A model generated the notes under the pieces. It did no database searches. It was not told the DNA's origin and worked only from the letters and a program-made list of their open reading frames with translations. 64,000 nt of DNA from Panacibacter ginsenosidivorans (GTDB taxonomy: Bacteria > Bacteroidota > Bacteroidia > Chitinophagales > Chitinophagaceae), in contig NZ_CP042435.1 of assembly GCF_007971225.1 (NCBI RefSeq), forward strand, positions 2,545,501-2,609,500, written 5' to 3'. The first letter of the stretch is position 1. Each line of letters starts with the position of its first letter. Shown in pieces: positions 26,567-35,854 of this stretch. The translations under genes were made by a program, and so were the position numbers.

Positions 26567-28342
26567 CTACTCCTGTTCTTTTTTCTTTTTCTTCCTATAT
26601 GGTTCGTAAATAATTTTTGCTTTTCCGACCAGGGCAACAAATTCCTTTTGAGAAAAATCATTTTCCATCGCAGAGTTGCGGGCTATTTTTATAATATCTT
26701 CCCAGTTCAGGTTTTCCCACAGCTCAGATTGCTTGAGTAACCCACCAAACATTATAACAGAAGTTGCAAAACGTATAGAGCTATCACAGGTATTGAAATC
26801 TTCAAAATTGTTGGGTACAGAAAAGTTTTTAACCACCTGTTGATCACTTTGTGGCACTTTATAATGCAGTTGCAGCTGAGCTATATTTACATCAGGGTTA
26901 TTACGCATAATGCTATCATACATTGCATCTACTGGCTCAATTTCAAAAACTGCCATAAGCGAATGTCCACTTCCTACTTCGCCACCTTCGAGCTCTGCTA
27001 CACTATTTTCAAGTAATTCTTTTCTATTGTCAAAACCTATAAGCCTGTATCTTTTTACATAGTAAGGATTGAAGTAAACATTTACAGATGCATCATTGGC
27101 AACGGCATACATTGTTTTTGAAAATTCTGAGATCAACACTTTTTCTGCTTCGTAAATATTATCAATATACGCAAAATTGCCATTCCCCTTTTTGGCAAGT
27201 ATTTCTAATTTACTGTCTTTGTAATTACCCATGCCAACACCAAGACAGGTAAGATATATTCCGGAATTACGATGTGTTACTACCAGGTCTTCCAATTCTT
27301 TATCTGTTGTTTGCCCAACATTAAAATCTCCATCAGTTGCTAATATGATCCTGTTATTAGCTTCTTTTTTATACATTCTTTCGGCAAGTGCATAAGCCGT
27401 ACGAATGGCTGCCTCACCGGGAGTTTCACCGCTTGCTTCCAGTTTGTCTATACTACGATTAATACTGTCTTTGTATTTACAGGAAATAGGTTGCAGATAT
27501 GTGCCTACAATGCCACCATATATTACCATGGCAATGGTATCCTTATCCCGAAGGTTATTGACAAGCATTTTAAAAGCATCTTTCAATAAGGGAAGCCGGT
27601 TAGGGTTTTCCATAGACCCTGATACATCAACCAGGAAAACGAGATTGGTTGGCGGGGCCGTGTCAACATTTATATAGGGTGCTTTAAATTTTATAAACAA
27701 CAATCGTTTGCCTACATCCCATGGCGATTGTGTTAGTTGGGTTGCGCAGGAGAAATTGTCACGGTCTGTATTTGCCTTATCAGCAAAATCAAAATAGTTC
27801 AGCATCTCCTCAATACGCACTGCGTCAGGTGGCACGGTCATGTTGTTATTAAGAAAGCGCCTGATATTACTGTACGATGCCCTGTTAATGTTTAATGCAA
27901 AACCAGTTTCGGGATATTTCTCCGCGAAAGTAAAATCGTTTTCTATAAGATTGGTGTAGGTCTCTCCCTGGTTATAATAGGTTTCGGTTACATCATCTGC
28001 ATTTTGCGGAACCAGCGAATACAATTTATGTTTTGCCACCAATGCATTTGCCGAGGCAAATTTCAAAGTATAAGTGTTGTATTTCCTGGCATCAGTAAGC
28101 GTTTTGATAGTTTCATAGCCATCTGCCATAAAAATTATGCTGTCTGTTGGTGTTGAAAGTGGAATGCCAAATGCACCTGAACTGCCCGTATAAAAAGGAA
28201 TCGTGCCTTTTGAAGATAAGAAGATCTTTGCATTGTAGATACCCTGTCCATTCTCATCTTTTACCTCTCCACGGAGGTAGTATTGCGAATGGCTTTGCAT
28301 GGCAATAATACTTGCAAATATCAATAGCAATGCAGGTCTCAA
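26567..28342 (-). CDS. VWA-domain protein with YfbK-type (DUF3520) C-terminus
   Basis: 591 aa. The start is a TTG at 28342: the next ATG would delete the signal peptide (LLLIFASIIAMQSHSQ), and an in-frame stop lies upstream. Residues ~22-85 are a CarboxypepD_reg-like domain, ~100-165 the VWA N-terminal helical region (GFALNINRASYSNIRRFLNN), and ~220-400 the VWA domain with the MIDAS motif DVSGSM. DUF3520 follows. Homologues are periplasmic or surface proteins of unknown task. It is convergent with the T9SS gene. Confidence 0.88.
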   Translation of the reverse strand: MRPALLLIFASIIAMQSHSQYYLRGEVKDENGQGIYNAKIFLSSKGTIPFYTGSSGAFGIPLSTPTDSIIFMADGYETIKTLTDARKYNTYTLKFASANALVAKHKLYSLVPQNADDVTETYYNQGETYTNLIENDFTFAEKYPETGFALNINRASYSNIRRFLNNNMTVPPDAVRIEEMLNYFDFADKANTDRDNFSCATQLTQSPWDVGKRLLFIKFKAPYINVDTAPPTNLVFLVDVSGSMENPNRLPLLKDAFKMLVNNLRDKDTIAMVIYGGIVGTYLQPISCKYKDSINRSIDKLEASGETPGEAAIRTAYALAERMYKKEANNRIILATDGDFNVGQTTDKELEDLVVTHRNSGIYLTCLGVGMGNYKDSKLEILAKKGNGNFAYIDNIYEAEKVLISEFSKTMYAVANDASVNVYFNPYYVKRYRLIGFDNRKELLENSVAELEGGEVGSGHSLMAVFEIEPVDAMYDSIMRNNPDVNIAQLQLHYKVPQSDQQVVKNFSVPNNFEDFNTCDSSIRFATSVIMFGGLLKQSELWENLNWEDIIKIARNSAMENDFSQKEFVALVGKAKIIYEPYRKKKKKEQE

Positions 28343-28380
28343 TTGGTTAATGCTGTTTAGTTATGTTTAAAAGCCTTTAG

Positions 28381-28388
28381 CAAAGCTA
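28381..28388 (-). promoter_or_regulatory. -7 promoter box of the VWA gene (TAGCTTTG)
   Basis: An exact TAnnTTTG match on the minus strand, 38 nt upstream of the TTG start at 28342. Confidence 0.45.
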
Positions 28389-28496
28389 CTCTCACTTATT
28401 ACTATAACGTTAGAAATGACAAGTGCCACATGCTCTTAAGCTTTTATTAAGCACACTAAAGTTTTCTTTTATTCTTTTGAGCCAGGCTATATTTAA

Positions 28497-28599
28497 GCAT
28501 TAAGCTTTGTTGCGTCGCACTCTTCTACGCTCTGTTCATTTATCATCTGAACGATGAAGAGAGTGACACAACCGGCGATGCCATGAAAACCAAAAGCCT
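28497..28599. repeat. REP-like inverted pair 4 (arm A left, arm B right)
   Basis: The left core GTTGCGTCGCACTCTTCTAC (28509-28528) has the A tail ATTAAGCTTT. The right core AGAGTGACACAAC (28560-28572) has the B tail CGGCGATGCCATGAAAACCA. This is the tightest pair, with arms only about 30 bp apart, between two leftward genes. Confidence 0.72.
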
Positions 28600-28611
28600 G
28601 CAATCGAAAAA

Positions 28612-29148
28612 TCACTCTTTTACCTGGTAGAGAGACGAAATATTTCGGCCAAGACCATTATAATCAAGGCCATAGCCCACCACGAATTTGTTGGGGATGG
28701 AAAAACAACAATAATCAATATGGATTGGATGTACCATTGCTTCCGGCTTGTGTAGTAGTACAGCGATCTTTAACGAGGCTGGCTGCTGGTTGCGTATTTG
28801 CGGAAGAAATTCTGTGAGTGTTTTGCCGGTATCAATAATGTCTTCCACTATGATGATGTCGCGGCCGGTAAGATCCATATCGAGACCAATGGCCGTGATG
28901 ACCTGCCCGGTAGATTTGGTGCCTTTGTAAGAAGCCAATTTGATGAAAGATATTTCTGCCTCAATATGAATATTTTTAAACAGGTCTGATGCAAACATAA
29001 AAGCCCCGTTAAGCACGCCAATAAACAATGGCTTTTTGCCGGCATAATCTGTATTTATTTCGGTTGCTATTTCTTTTACGCGCTGCTGAATTATTTCTTC
29101 TGAAAGCCAGGGTACAAAATATTTATCGTGAACCTTTATCTCGGCCAT
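28612..29148 (-). CDS. hpt: Hypoxanthine phosphoribosyltransferase
   Basis: 178 aa, the usual length. It converts hypoxanthine (and often guanine) plus PRPP to the nucleotide in purine salvage. The PRPP-binding loop IIIVEDIIDTGKTL lies near residues 95-108, and the N-terminal KPLFIGVLNGAFMFASDL and C-terminal FVVGYGLDYNGLGRN blocks are typical. It is the last gene of a four-gene leftward operon (symporter, methyltransferase, glucosaminidase, hpt), 24 nt after the glucosaminidase gene. Confidence 0.94.
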   Translation of the reverse strand: MAEIKVHDKYFVPWLSEEIIQQRVKEIATEINTDYAGKKPLFIGVLNGAFMFASDLFKNIHIEAEISFIKLASYKGTKSTGQVITAIGLDMDLTGRDIIIVEDIIDTGKTLTEFLPQIRNQQPASLKIAVLLHKPEAMVHPIHIDYCCFSIPNKFVVGYGLDYNGLGRNISSLYQVKE

Positions 29149-29172
29149 GCAGTTTGTATTTGATATGAAGGG

Positions 29173-30255
29173 TTAACCAATCTTTGCATTATTCTTTGGA
29201 AGAAGCTTTGGATAGTATGTTTGTCTGCCTGGTTTTAAATAAACTTTTTCGCCTGGTGCAGGTTCCAAACCTTTTTGCATTTTGTTGTACTCAAATAAAC
29301 TTTCCAGTTGTATGCCTTCTCTTTGCGCGATTGTTTCTATGGTTTCATTGGGCGCTACAATATGAAAATCTTTAGTGTTACTTTTCTTTGACTTTTTCTC
29401 CAGATAGATTAACTGACCCTGTGCAAGAATATCATCACTGTTATCGATCTCATTAAACTCAAGTAATTTTTCCAGCGCTATGTTATTGTTACTTGCCAAC
29501 GCAAACAGCGAAGTACCGGCTGCGGCATAAATAGTTTTGGTTTGATTAATAGTAAACATGCCTATTGGATAATTTCCTTCGCCGTTATATTCAGCCAATA
29601 CTGTTTCCTGTGCTGACGGCTTTTCTGCAGATTGTATCGCTATAGCAGAAACATCTGGTAAAGCGGCAACCACTGTGTTCATTACGGGTTTATCGGGTGT
29701 ATTATTTACTGCAACGTCAGGCTGCACACCACTACCGCGCTGCATAGCAATTAAAGTATATTGCTGCAGATCATTGTCTTCAATTTTTTTTATAATTGCC
29801 TGTGCATATACAGGATTGGTAGCATAGCCGGCCTTCTTTAAACCGTAAGCCCATGCCTTATAGTCGGAGGGATCGATTGTAAAAAGAAAAGTGTAGTTAG
29901 GCCTTGACTTAAGAAAATCAGAATGGTCGCGGTAAGATTCTTCTACGGTAGTATAACTTCTGAAACACTCGCCACGTGAATCATCATCATGGTACACTTT
30001 TTTGCCGGTCCAGTTCTCTTTGCATTTAATGCCAAAATGGTTATTGGATGCCAGGGCAAGATCACTCTGCCCTGCCATCGATTCAAAGATACCCTGTGCC
30101 AGTGTTATAGCAGCAGGCACGCCGGTGCGGATTTCTTCATTAATAGCGATCTCTTTATATTTTTCAATATACTGTTGCACCGCATCATTAGTTTGAGCAG
30201 ATACATATGTCATCAAAAAAAACAGCGGGAAAATTAAGAGGGAAAATCGCTTCAT
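29173..30255 (-). CDS. Exported glucosaminidase with two LysM domains
   Basis: 360 aa. ATG 30255 overlaps the preceding stop (TGATG); the codon at 30258 is GTG. Signal peptide SLLIFPLFFLMTYVSAQ. Residues ~28-170 form an FlgJ/Bax-like N-acetylglucosaminidase domain (PAAITLAQGIFESMAGQSDL, NNHFGIKCKENW, FRSYTTVEESYRDHSDFL), cutting peptidoglycan glycan chains. Two C-terminal LysM modules (about residues 235-285 and 298-347) should bind peptidoglycan. It sits in an operon with a symporter, methyltransferase and hpt. Confidence 0.92.
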   Translation of the reverse strand: MKRFSLLIFPLFFLMTYVSAQTNDAVQQYIEKYKEIAINEEIRTGVPAAITLAQGIFESMAGQSDLALASNNHFGIKCKENWTGKKVYHDDDSRGECFRSYTTVEESYRDHSDFLKSRPNYTFLFTIDPSDYKAWAYGLKKAGYATNPVYAQAIIKKIEDNDLQQYTLIAMQRGSGVQPDVAVNNTPDKPVMNTVVAALPDVSAIAIQSAEKPSAQETVLAEYNGEGNYPIGMFTINQTKTIYAAAGTSLFALASNNNIALEKLLEFNEIDNSDDILAQGQLIYLEKKSKKSNTKDFHIVAPNETIETIAQREGIQLESLFEYNKMQKGLEPAPGEKVYLKPGRQTYYPKLLPKNNAKIG

Positions 30256-30896
30256 CACTTTTTCTTTTTTATAAACAACAAGCCATCTCTTACCGTAAGC
30301 ATTACCTGCTCAGTTCTTTCATCTTCGGCAACATGTCTGTTGAAAGCATCTACGGCTCTTGCACTTTTGCCGGAGATGTTATCTTCAAGCACCTTGCCAT
30401 GAAACAGCACGTTGTCAGCAATAATCAGTCCGTTATCATTTAAACGGGATAACAGCATTTCATAGTATGCAATATACCCTGTTTTATCTGCGTCTATGAA
30501 TACCAGGTCCCACTTATAAGGCAAATTGGGAATGATATCCAATGCATTGCCAACGTGCAAATGTATTTTTTTATGTAATGCAGATTGACTGAAATTTTTT
30601 GCACATAGCTGCGCATCTTCTTCTCTTAATTCAATGGCGTGTAGTTCTCCATCATTTTGTAATCCTTTAGCGAGGCATAAAGCACTATAACCGGTAAATG
30701 TGCCTATTTCTAAAATATATTTTGGCTGCATGATGCAACTGATAAATTCCAATACTTTCCCCTGTACGTGACCACTAAGCATGTGCGGTTGTGTGTGATT
30801 GGCATAAGTATCTTCATTGATTTGTTTTAGCACTGCATCTTCCGGAGAAGTGTACTTTTCTGCATAAGCTTCTGCAAGTATGTTTACCAGTTCCAT
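30255..30896 (-). CDS. SAM-dependent O-methyltransferase (class I, COMT-like)
   Basis: 213 aa. It belongs to the bacterial catechol/caffeoyl-CoA O-methyltransferase-like family. The SAM-binding motif LEIGTFTGYSALCLAKGL is near residues 61-78, the metal/substrate motif DLVFIDADKTGYIAYYE near 130-146, and ADNVLFHGKV near 159-168. Start and stop overlap both neighbours by one base (TAATG with the symporter, TGATG with the glucosaminidase), so it is translationally coupled in the operon. The natural substrate is unknown. Confidence 0.92.
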   Translation of the reverse strand: MELVNILAEAYAEKYTSPEDAVLKQINEDTYANHTQPHMLSGHVQGKVLEFISCIMQPKYILEIGTFTGYSALCLAKGLQNDGELHAIELREEDAQLCAKNFSQSALHKKIHLHVGNALDIIPNLPYKWDLVFIDADKTGYIAYYEMLLSRLNDNGLIIADNVLFHGKVLEDNISGKSARAVDAFNRHVAEDERTEQVMLTVRDGLLFIKKKK

Positions 30897-32356
30897 TACG
30901 CAGCAATTTTATCAGCAGGTTGTGAAATAAAGTACAGGCCTGCAATAGTCACCAGTGCATTGATCAATAAAAGTTCAACACCAATATGGTAACCATTAAA
31001 CCATGTTACAGCATTATTGCTAAGGAAATAGCAAAACAATGGTGCAGCAAGGCAAACAAATATTACTGCAAAATTATCGGGCAGCTTTCTCTTTGTAAAA
31101 ATGCCGAATGCAAATAAAGCAAGTAGTGGTCCGTAAGTATAACCGGCAACAGTTAGTATAATGTTGATAATTGATTTATCATTAATCCATTTAAACATCA
31201 TTACACACAGAAAGAAAATTATTGCCATTGTAAGATGTACTTTCAACCGAATTGTTCTGCGTTGTTTTTCGTCCAGATCATCTCTTTTTTTTAACCCCAA
31301 AATATCAATACAGAAAGAGGATGTTAATGCTGTTAACGCCCCATCTGCGCTTGGGAACAAAGCAGAAATAAGCCCAATAATAAAAATAATAGAAACAAAG
31401 GATGGTAAATATTGCAATGCAACTGTTGGAAAAAGATCATCGCCTTTAATGGCAATATTATTGGTTGATGCAAAAAGATAAAGCAGGCCGCCTAATAAGA
31501 GGAAAAGAAAATTTACTACTACCAGTACAAAACTGAAAGTGACCATATTTTTTTGTGAACCACCCAATGTTTTTACACTGATATTTTTTTGCATCATCTC
31601 CTGGTCAAGCCCCGTCATACCAATGGTAATAAATGCACCACCTATAATCTGTTTTAAAAAGAAACCGGCACTGTTAACATCTGTATTAATGATTTTTGTG
31701 TAGCCTTGAGCAGAGAGCAATTTTAAAGTACTCACGAAAGAAAGATCCAGCGAATACATAATATAAAACACACACACAATTAGACCAAGCAGCATAAATG
31801 TTGTCTGCAATGTATCTGTAAACACAATTGTTTTTACACCACCTTCAAACGTGTACAACAAAATCATCAGCAGTATAACAAAAGTGGTCAAAGGAAAAGG
31901 TATATGCAGGTTGTCAAGAATAAAAAGCTGTAATACATTTATTACAAGATATAATCTGGCGGTAGCGCCAAGCACTCTTGACAATATGAAAAACATAGCG
32001 CCTGTTTTGTATGCAGTGTTTCCAAAACGTTGTAATAAATAATTATAAATAGAAGTAAGGTTAAGCCTGTAATACAGCGGTAATAAAACATAGGCCACCA
32101 CAAAATAGCCAATGAAATAACCAATCACCACCTGGAAATAACCAAAAGCATTTGCACCAACTGTACCTGGCACACTTACAAACGTAACGCCACTCAGTGA
32201 TGTTCCGATCATACCGAAAGAAACAAGCATCCAGTTGCTGCTGCGGTTGCCAATAAAAAATGAATCGTTGTTACTGTTGCGGCTGGTGTACCATGCCACA
32301 CCAAGCAATAAAAGAAAATATGCAATTACAAAAGAGAACAAAAAAGTTGCAGACAT
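30896..32356 (-). CDS. Sodium:solute symporter family transporter
   Basis: 486 aa with about 13 hydrophobic segments, the SSS (LeuT-fold) topology. The first helix ends before SRNSNNDSFFIGNRSSNWM, and the sodium-site helix SFGMIGTSLSGVTFVSVPG and FIIGLISALFPSADGALTAL are family hallmarks. It imports a solute with sodium across the inner membrane; the substrate cannot be read from the sequence. It is the first gene of the operon and its stop overlaps the methyltransferase start. The promoter probably lies within the 318-bp divergent gap. Confidence 0.92.
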   Translation of the reverse strand: MSATFLFSFVIAYFLLLLGVAWYTSRNSNNDSFFIGNRSSNWMLVSFGMIGTSLSGVTFVSVPGTVGANAFGYFQVVIGYFIGYFVVAYVLLPLYYRLNLTSIYNYLLQRFGNTAYKTGAMFFILSRVLGATARLYLVINVLQLFILDNLHIPFPLTTFVILLMILLYTFEGGVKTIVFTDTLQTTFMLLGLIVCVFYIMYSLDLSFVSTLKLLSAQGYTKIINTDVNSAGFFLKQIIGGAFITIGMTGLDQEMMQKNISVKTLGGSQKNMVTFSFVLVVVNFLFLLLGGLLYLFASTNNIAIKGDDLFPTVALQYLPSFVSIIFIIGLISALFPSADGALTALTSSFCIDILGLKKRDDLDEKQRRTIRLKVHLTMAIIFFLCVMMFKWINDKSIINIILTVAGYTYGPLLALFAFGIFTKRKLPDNFAVIFVCLAAPLFCYFLSNNAVTWFNGYHIGVELLLINALVTIAGLYFISQPADKIAA

Positions 32357-32399
32357 GTATGTTTATTTATTGGATATATTTTCCCCGGCTTCAGATTTT

Positions 32400-32560
32400 T
32401 ATGGCATCGCTTGTTGTGTCACTCACTTGTGCGTTCAGAAATTTTTTGATCAGTGAAAAGTGAGATGTGAAAAACTCAAAATCAGCTTTCACTTTTGAAA
32501 TTTGCTTTTTCACTTGCTGATTCTTTTTCAACAGTACAAGAGTGCGACGCAACGATGCTT
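32400..32560. repeat. REP-like inverted pair 5 (arm B left, arm A right)
   Basis: The left core GTTGTGTCACTCACTTGTGC (32413-32432) is preceded by the B tail TATGGCATCGCTT. The right core GTACAAGAGTGCGACGCAAC (32534-32553) is followed by GATGCTTAA. The insert has its own dyad (ATCAGTGAAAAGTGAG against TTTTTCACTTGCTGAT). It occupies the 318-bp divergent gap 32357-32674. Confidence 0.75.
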
Positions 32561-32674
32561 AATGTTTGCACTTAAGCCCGGCCCATAAAGATCATATAAC
32601 AAACAAATATCAGTTATATAATGCTAAAATCATGAAAGGCTGTTAATATTGCTTTTTAAATTTCGTTAATTCAT

Positions 32675-33211
32675 ATGTATAAATCTATAGCTGTATTCTG
32701 TGGCTCAAACAGTGGTAACGATCCTATTTACGAACAGCATGCAAAAGACATAGGTACACTGCTTGCCGAAAAAAATATTATGCTGGTATATGGCGGTGGA
32801 AACACTGGCCTGATGGGCATTGTGGCCAACACTGTGCTGCAGGAAGGGGGAAAAGTAATTGGCGTAATTCCCGAATTACTGAAAAATATTGAGCGTCATC
32901 ACAAGGGCTTAACAGAGCTGCATATCGTAGCTGATATGCATACACGAAAAAAAATGATGTATGAATTATCAGACGCTGCTATTGTACTGCCTGGTGGCAA
33001 TGGTACATTAGATGAGATGTTCGAAATGATCACCTGGAACGCATTGACCATACACAATAAAAAAATAATCCTGCTGAACACAGCAGGATTTTATAATGCA
33101 TTGATCGGCCATATAAACCAAATGCAGGTGCAGGGTTTCTTACACACAGACCTGCGGGATACTTTCGAAATTTACGATACACCTGATGCTGTTATCGCTT
33201 CGATGGTTTAA
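32675..33211 (+). CDS. LOG-family protein (cytokinin riboside 5'-monophosphate phosphoribohydrolase-like)
   Basis: 178 aa Rossmann-fold protein of the LOG family, which removes ribose 5-phosphate from nucleoside monophosphates. The glycine motif VYGGGNTGLMG is near residues 39-49 and the active-site motif LPGGNGTLDEMFE near 106-118, with Asn where Phe, Tyr or Val is common in PGGxGTxxE. In a bacterium this is probably nucleotide turnover rather than hormone production. Its last 20 bases overlap the convergent barrel gene. Confidence 0.92.
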   Translation: MYKSIAVFCGSNSGNDPIYEQHAKDIGTLLAEKNIMLVYGGGNTGLMGIVANTVLQEGGKVIGVIPELLKNIERHHKGLTELHIVADMHTRKKMMYELSDAAIVLPGGNGTLDEMFEMITWNALTIHNKKIILLNTAGFYNALIGHINQMQVQGFLHTDLRDTFEIYDTPDAVIASMV

Positions 33212-33809
33212 GATAAAAATTAAAACCGGCGCGTATAATTGGATAAGCACTTCCGTTATAATCTCTGTAAGGAGAATTTTTATCCGTCAGCAGATCTAAA
33301 CCAATCATGGTATAGAAACTGCTTTGCCCTACGATGCGTTGTGTATAACCGATACCCGCAATAAAACTATTTGACCCGTATGTCGCTTTATATTCATAAC
33401 CTGTATTCATGTCCTTTGCATTTTGCTTTAGCCAGTTGTGTTCAAATTGGGTTTGTACAAAAAGGAAACGAATCGGATATATTCTTACAAAAGGGCCGCC
33501 ACCATAATTGAAATTGCGGTAACGCACGTTGCCGTTGTAATAATAATCAGCACGCTCAGAAGAATAATTGAGGTTAATACCAAGGCCCGCATCCAGCCAG
33601 TCTGTAATGCTGTAGCCTATTTCAGGTACAGCACCTGCCTGGAAACTATAAGAACTAAAACCAAGATTTATAGAACCGCCAACAAATATCCTGTTGGTTG
33701 AAAAACCACTTTGTTTACTTTCCTCTGCATCATAAGTAGCAGGGCGCTGGGCCTGCACAAGCGTGGTGATCATTATTCCAAATGCCAGTAACAAATGTTT
33801 ATTATTCAT
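33192..33809 (-). CDS. Outer-membrane beta-barrel protein
   Basis: 205 aa from ATG 33809, which yields a signal peptide (HLLLAFGIMITTLVQAQ). The frame is open upstream to 33905, but that would run through the promoter box at 33827-33834. Gly- and Tyr-rich amphipathic strands (RIFVGGSINLGFSSYSFQ, DAGLGINLNYSSERADYY, FIAGIGYTQRIVG) end in an aromatic strand, typical of small outer-membrane barrels. Function unknown. Its 3' end overlaps the 3' end of the LOG gene on the opposite strand by 20 bp. Confidence 0.82.
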   Translation of the reverse strand: MNNKHLLLAFGIMITTLVQAQRPATYDAEESKQSGFSTNRIFVGGSINLGFSSYSFQAGAVPEIGYSITDWLDAGLGINLNYSSERADYYYNGNVRYRNFNYGGGPFVRIYPIRFLFVQTQFEHNWLKQNAKDMNTGYEYKATYGSNSFIAGIGYTQRIVGQSSFYTMIGLDLLTDKNSPYRDYNGSAYPIIRAGFNFYLKPSKR

Positions 33810-33826
33810 CTTCAGCTTATTTATTA

Positions 33827-33834
33827 CAAACGTA
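33827..33834 (-). promoter_or_regulatory. -7 promoter box (TACGTTTG) that decides the start at 33809
   Basis: An exact TAnnTTTG match on the minus strand, 17 nt before the ATG, as for serS. Confidence 0.5.
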
Positions 33835-33952
33835 GCTGAATAATCCACATCAACAATTTTACCCGCATTTAAAATATTGTTAGTATCAATTTTATGTTGA
33901 GTCAAATGAAAGAATTTTTTTGAACCAACTTTAATTTTTCAATTAAAATTTT

Positions 33953-33972
33953 CTTGCGTCGCACTCTTGTAC
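33953..33972 (+). repeat. REP-like single copy (A core)
   Basis: CTTGCGTCGCACTCTTGTAC in the divergent gap between the barrel protein and YccF genes. There is no partner arm nearby. Confidence 0.68.
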
Positions 33973-34051
33973 TGCATAATAAAAAGGAGCTGAGAATAAA
34001 GCAGTGTTACCACTTATACAAAATTCAGTTTTCAAATAAAATGTTGCCCGT

Positions 34052-34059
34052 TATATTTA
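34052..34059 (+). promoter_or_regulatory. Possible -7 box of yccF (TATATTTA)
   Basis: A 7/8 match to TAnnTTTG, ending 4 nt before the ATG at 34064. This spacing recurs at 35240, 39625 and 58944. Confidence 0.35.
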
Positions 34060-34063
34060 CTGT

Positions 34064-34432
34064 ATGAATTTTATAGGTAATCTTATCTGGCTCATCTTCG
34101 GCGGACTCGCTGCTGCACTTGGGTACGTATTTGGTGGATTTATTTTATGCCTAACCATTATTGGCATTCCATTCGGCATGCAATGTTTTAAAATTGCAGG
34201 ATTAGTGTTATGGCCTTTTGGAAAAAAAGTAGTTAGTAATAGTAATAGTGGTGGTTGTCTTTCATTACTGTTTAATATCATCTGGATTCTTACCGGCGGA
34301 CTTTACACTGCTGCAGTGCATATTATTTTTGGAGTATTATTGTTTATAACGATCATTGGAATTCCATTTGCAAAGCAACATTTTAAACTTGCTGAAATTT
34401 CTCTAACACCTTTTGGTAAATCGGTGGTTTAA
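34064..34432 (+). CDS. YccF-domain inner-membrane protein
   Basis: 122 aa with two tandem copies of the short YccF (DUF307) module: [20 protein letters not shown] ... [22 protein letters not shown] and [20 protein letters not shown] ... [22 protein letters not shown]. Each has two hydrophobic helices, giving about four membrane spans. Function unknown. The stop overlaps the convergent pyrF stop by 4 nt. Confidence 0.9.
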   Translation: MNFIGNLIWLIFGGLAAALGYVFGGFILCLTIIGIPFGMQCFKIAGLVLWPFGKKVVSNSNSGGCLSLLFNIIWILTGGLYTAAVHIIFGVLLFITIIGIPFAKQHFKLAEISLTPFGKSVV

Positions 34433-35235
34433 AAATTCAGATACCCGTTCATTTCTTGCTGGTATTGTTGCGCAATGATCTTTGCTTCATCAGCAAAACT
34501 TTCATCTTCAGAAGCATAGATAATGGCGCGGCTTGCATTTACCAGTAAGCCACAATCTTTATTCAAACCATGTTCACTTACTTCTTTCAAGCTGCCTCCC
34601 TGGAAACCTACACCAGGAACAAGTAAAAAATGATCAGGAACAAGCTTTCGGATATTACTTAATTCACTTGACTGTGTTGCGCCAACAACAAACATCAGGT
34701 TTTCAGGAGTTCCCCATTCAGCAACTTTTGAAATAACTTTTTCATATAAAAATTCATCACCCATTTTTTGTAGTTCAAAATCTTTTGCGCCTTTGTTGGA
34801 AGTTAACCCAAGAACAATTACAAATTTGTTTTCGTATTCCATGAAAGGTCTTATACTGTCTTCACCCATATATGGCGCAACAGTTATAGAATCAAAATTG
34901 AGTGTTTCAAAAAATGCTTTGGCGTATTGAGAAGAGGTGTTGCCAATATCTCCACGTTTTGCATCTGCAATAGTAAAGTGTGTTTTAGGAATATAGTCAA
35001 CTGTTTGCTCCATTGCTTCCCAGCCTTTTACTCCAAGTGCTTCATAAAAAGCTGTGTTGATCTTGTACGCCACACAATGATCTTTTGTTGCATCAATGAT
35101 GGATTTGTTGAATTCAAAGATTGCATTTGCATGAGATTGTAAATGCTTTGGGATTTTTGTGATGTCTGTATCTAAGCCAACACATAGAAAGGAACGTTTA
35201 CCTTTTATCTGTTGTACAAGTTGAAAGCGATTCAT
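34429..35235 (-). CDS. pyrF: Orotidine-5'-phosphate decarboxylase (type 2)
   Basis: 268 aa. It catalyses the last step of UMP synthesis, OMP to UMP plus CO2. The catalytic motif [14 protein letters not shown] is near residues 91-104, and the N-terminal [17 protein letters not shown] and the phosphate-binding VPGVGFQGG are characteristic of the longer type 2 enzymes. It has its own -7 box 4 nt before the ATG, although a membrane-protein gene ends 28 bp upstream in the same direction. Confidence 0.96.
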   Translation of the reverse strand: MNRFQLVQQIKGKRSFLCVGLDTDITKIPKHLQSHANAIFEFNKSIIDATKDHCVAYKINTAFYEALGVKGWEAMEQTVDYIPKTHFTIADAKRGDIGNTSSQYAKAFFETLNFDSITVAPYMGEDSIRPFMEYENKFVIVLGLTSNKGAKDFELQKMGDEFLYEKVISKVAEWGTPENLMFVVGATQSSELSNIRKLVPDHFLLVPGVGFQGGSLKEVSEHGLNKDCGLLVNASRAIIYASEDESFADEAKIIAQQYQQEMNGYLNF

Positions 35236-35239
35236 GGCG

Positions 35240-35247
35240 CGAAGGTA
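35240..35247 (-). promoter_or_regulatory. -7 promoter box of pyrF (TACCTTCG)
   Basis: TACCTTCG is a 7/8 match to TAnnTTTG, ending 4 nt before the pyrF ATG. It predicts a leaderless mRNA. Confidence 0.45.
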
Positions 35248-35263
35248 AAAGAGAAAAAATAAT

Positions 35264-35734
35264 TCAGGATTTTTTGATCAGTTGCTTGATAAAAGCAATA
35301 ATTGCATAAAAAAAATAAAAAAGCTGGCTCACAATAAAATATAAGGTAGCAACGACCTTGATTTTATTTGAAAATATTATTGTCCTCAAATAGGTGTAAG
35401 TACTGTCATAATAATAACGTGGTGCCCCTGCAAGATTTGCTTGATTTATATAAAAAAGCTGAATTATACTAAAAAGAAATAACCCTGATATTTGAATAAA
35501 AACAACTAAACCAGAAATATGCCAATTCTTCCTTCTAAAGTAATAATAAATAGCATATACAAGAAGGGTGTATATAAAAAGAACTTCGGAAAACTGACGA
35601 ATTGAGACTATAAAATAAGTATACTGGAAATTAAAATGAAGTAGTGATTGATTATTAATAAGCAAAGCAAGCGCAATGCAAACTCCAAGAAGCAGTATTA
35701 TTATATTTTCCTTTTTTAATAAATATTTCTTCAT
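35264..35734 (-). CDS. Hypothetical four-helix membrane protein
   Basis: 156 aa and unrecognised. Four hydrophobic segments can be read: near residues 12-27 ([16 protein letters not shown]), 40-66 ([20 protein letters not shown]), 73-95 ([20 protein letters not shown]) and 130-150 ([19 protein letters not shown]). The ends are strongly basic (KKYLLKKE at the start, KQLIKKS at the end), suggesting both termini are cytoplasmic. No charged residues suggest transport or catalysis. Base composition is more AT-rich than neighbouring pyrF. Confidence 0.68.
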   Translation of the reverse strand: MKKYLLKKENIIILLLGVCIALALLINNQSLLHFNFQYTYFIVSIRQFSEVLFIYTLLVYAIYYYFRRKNWHISGLVVFIQISGLFLFSIIQLFYINQANLAGAPRYYYDSTYTYLRTIIFSNKIKVVATLYFIVSQLFYFFYAIIAFIKQLIKKS

Positions 35735-35822
35735 TCGCTTTGCTCAATATTTACTCTATAATTGAAAAATTTGCTCACTTCTCTTTTATTTTATTTTAGC
35801 GTTTGCAACGCTCCTTAATCGG

Positions 35823-35852
35823 ATTGCGACGCAACGAAGATGCCATGAAATA
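35823..35852 (-). repeat. REP-like single copy (inner-class II, B tail)
   Basis: ATTGCGACGCAACGAAGATG followed by CCATGAAATAC. It lies between two leftward genes, just 3' of the kynureninase stop. Confidence 0.65.
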
Positions 35853-35854
35853 CT

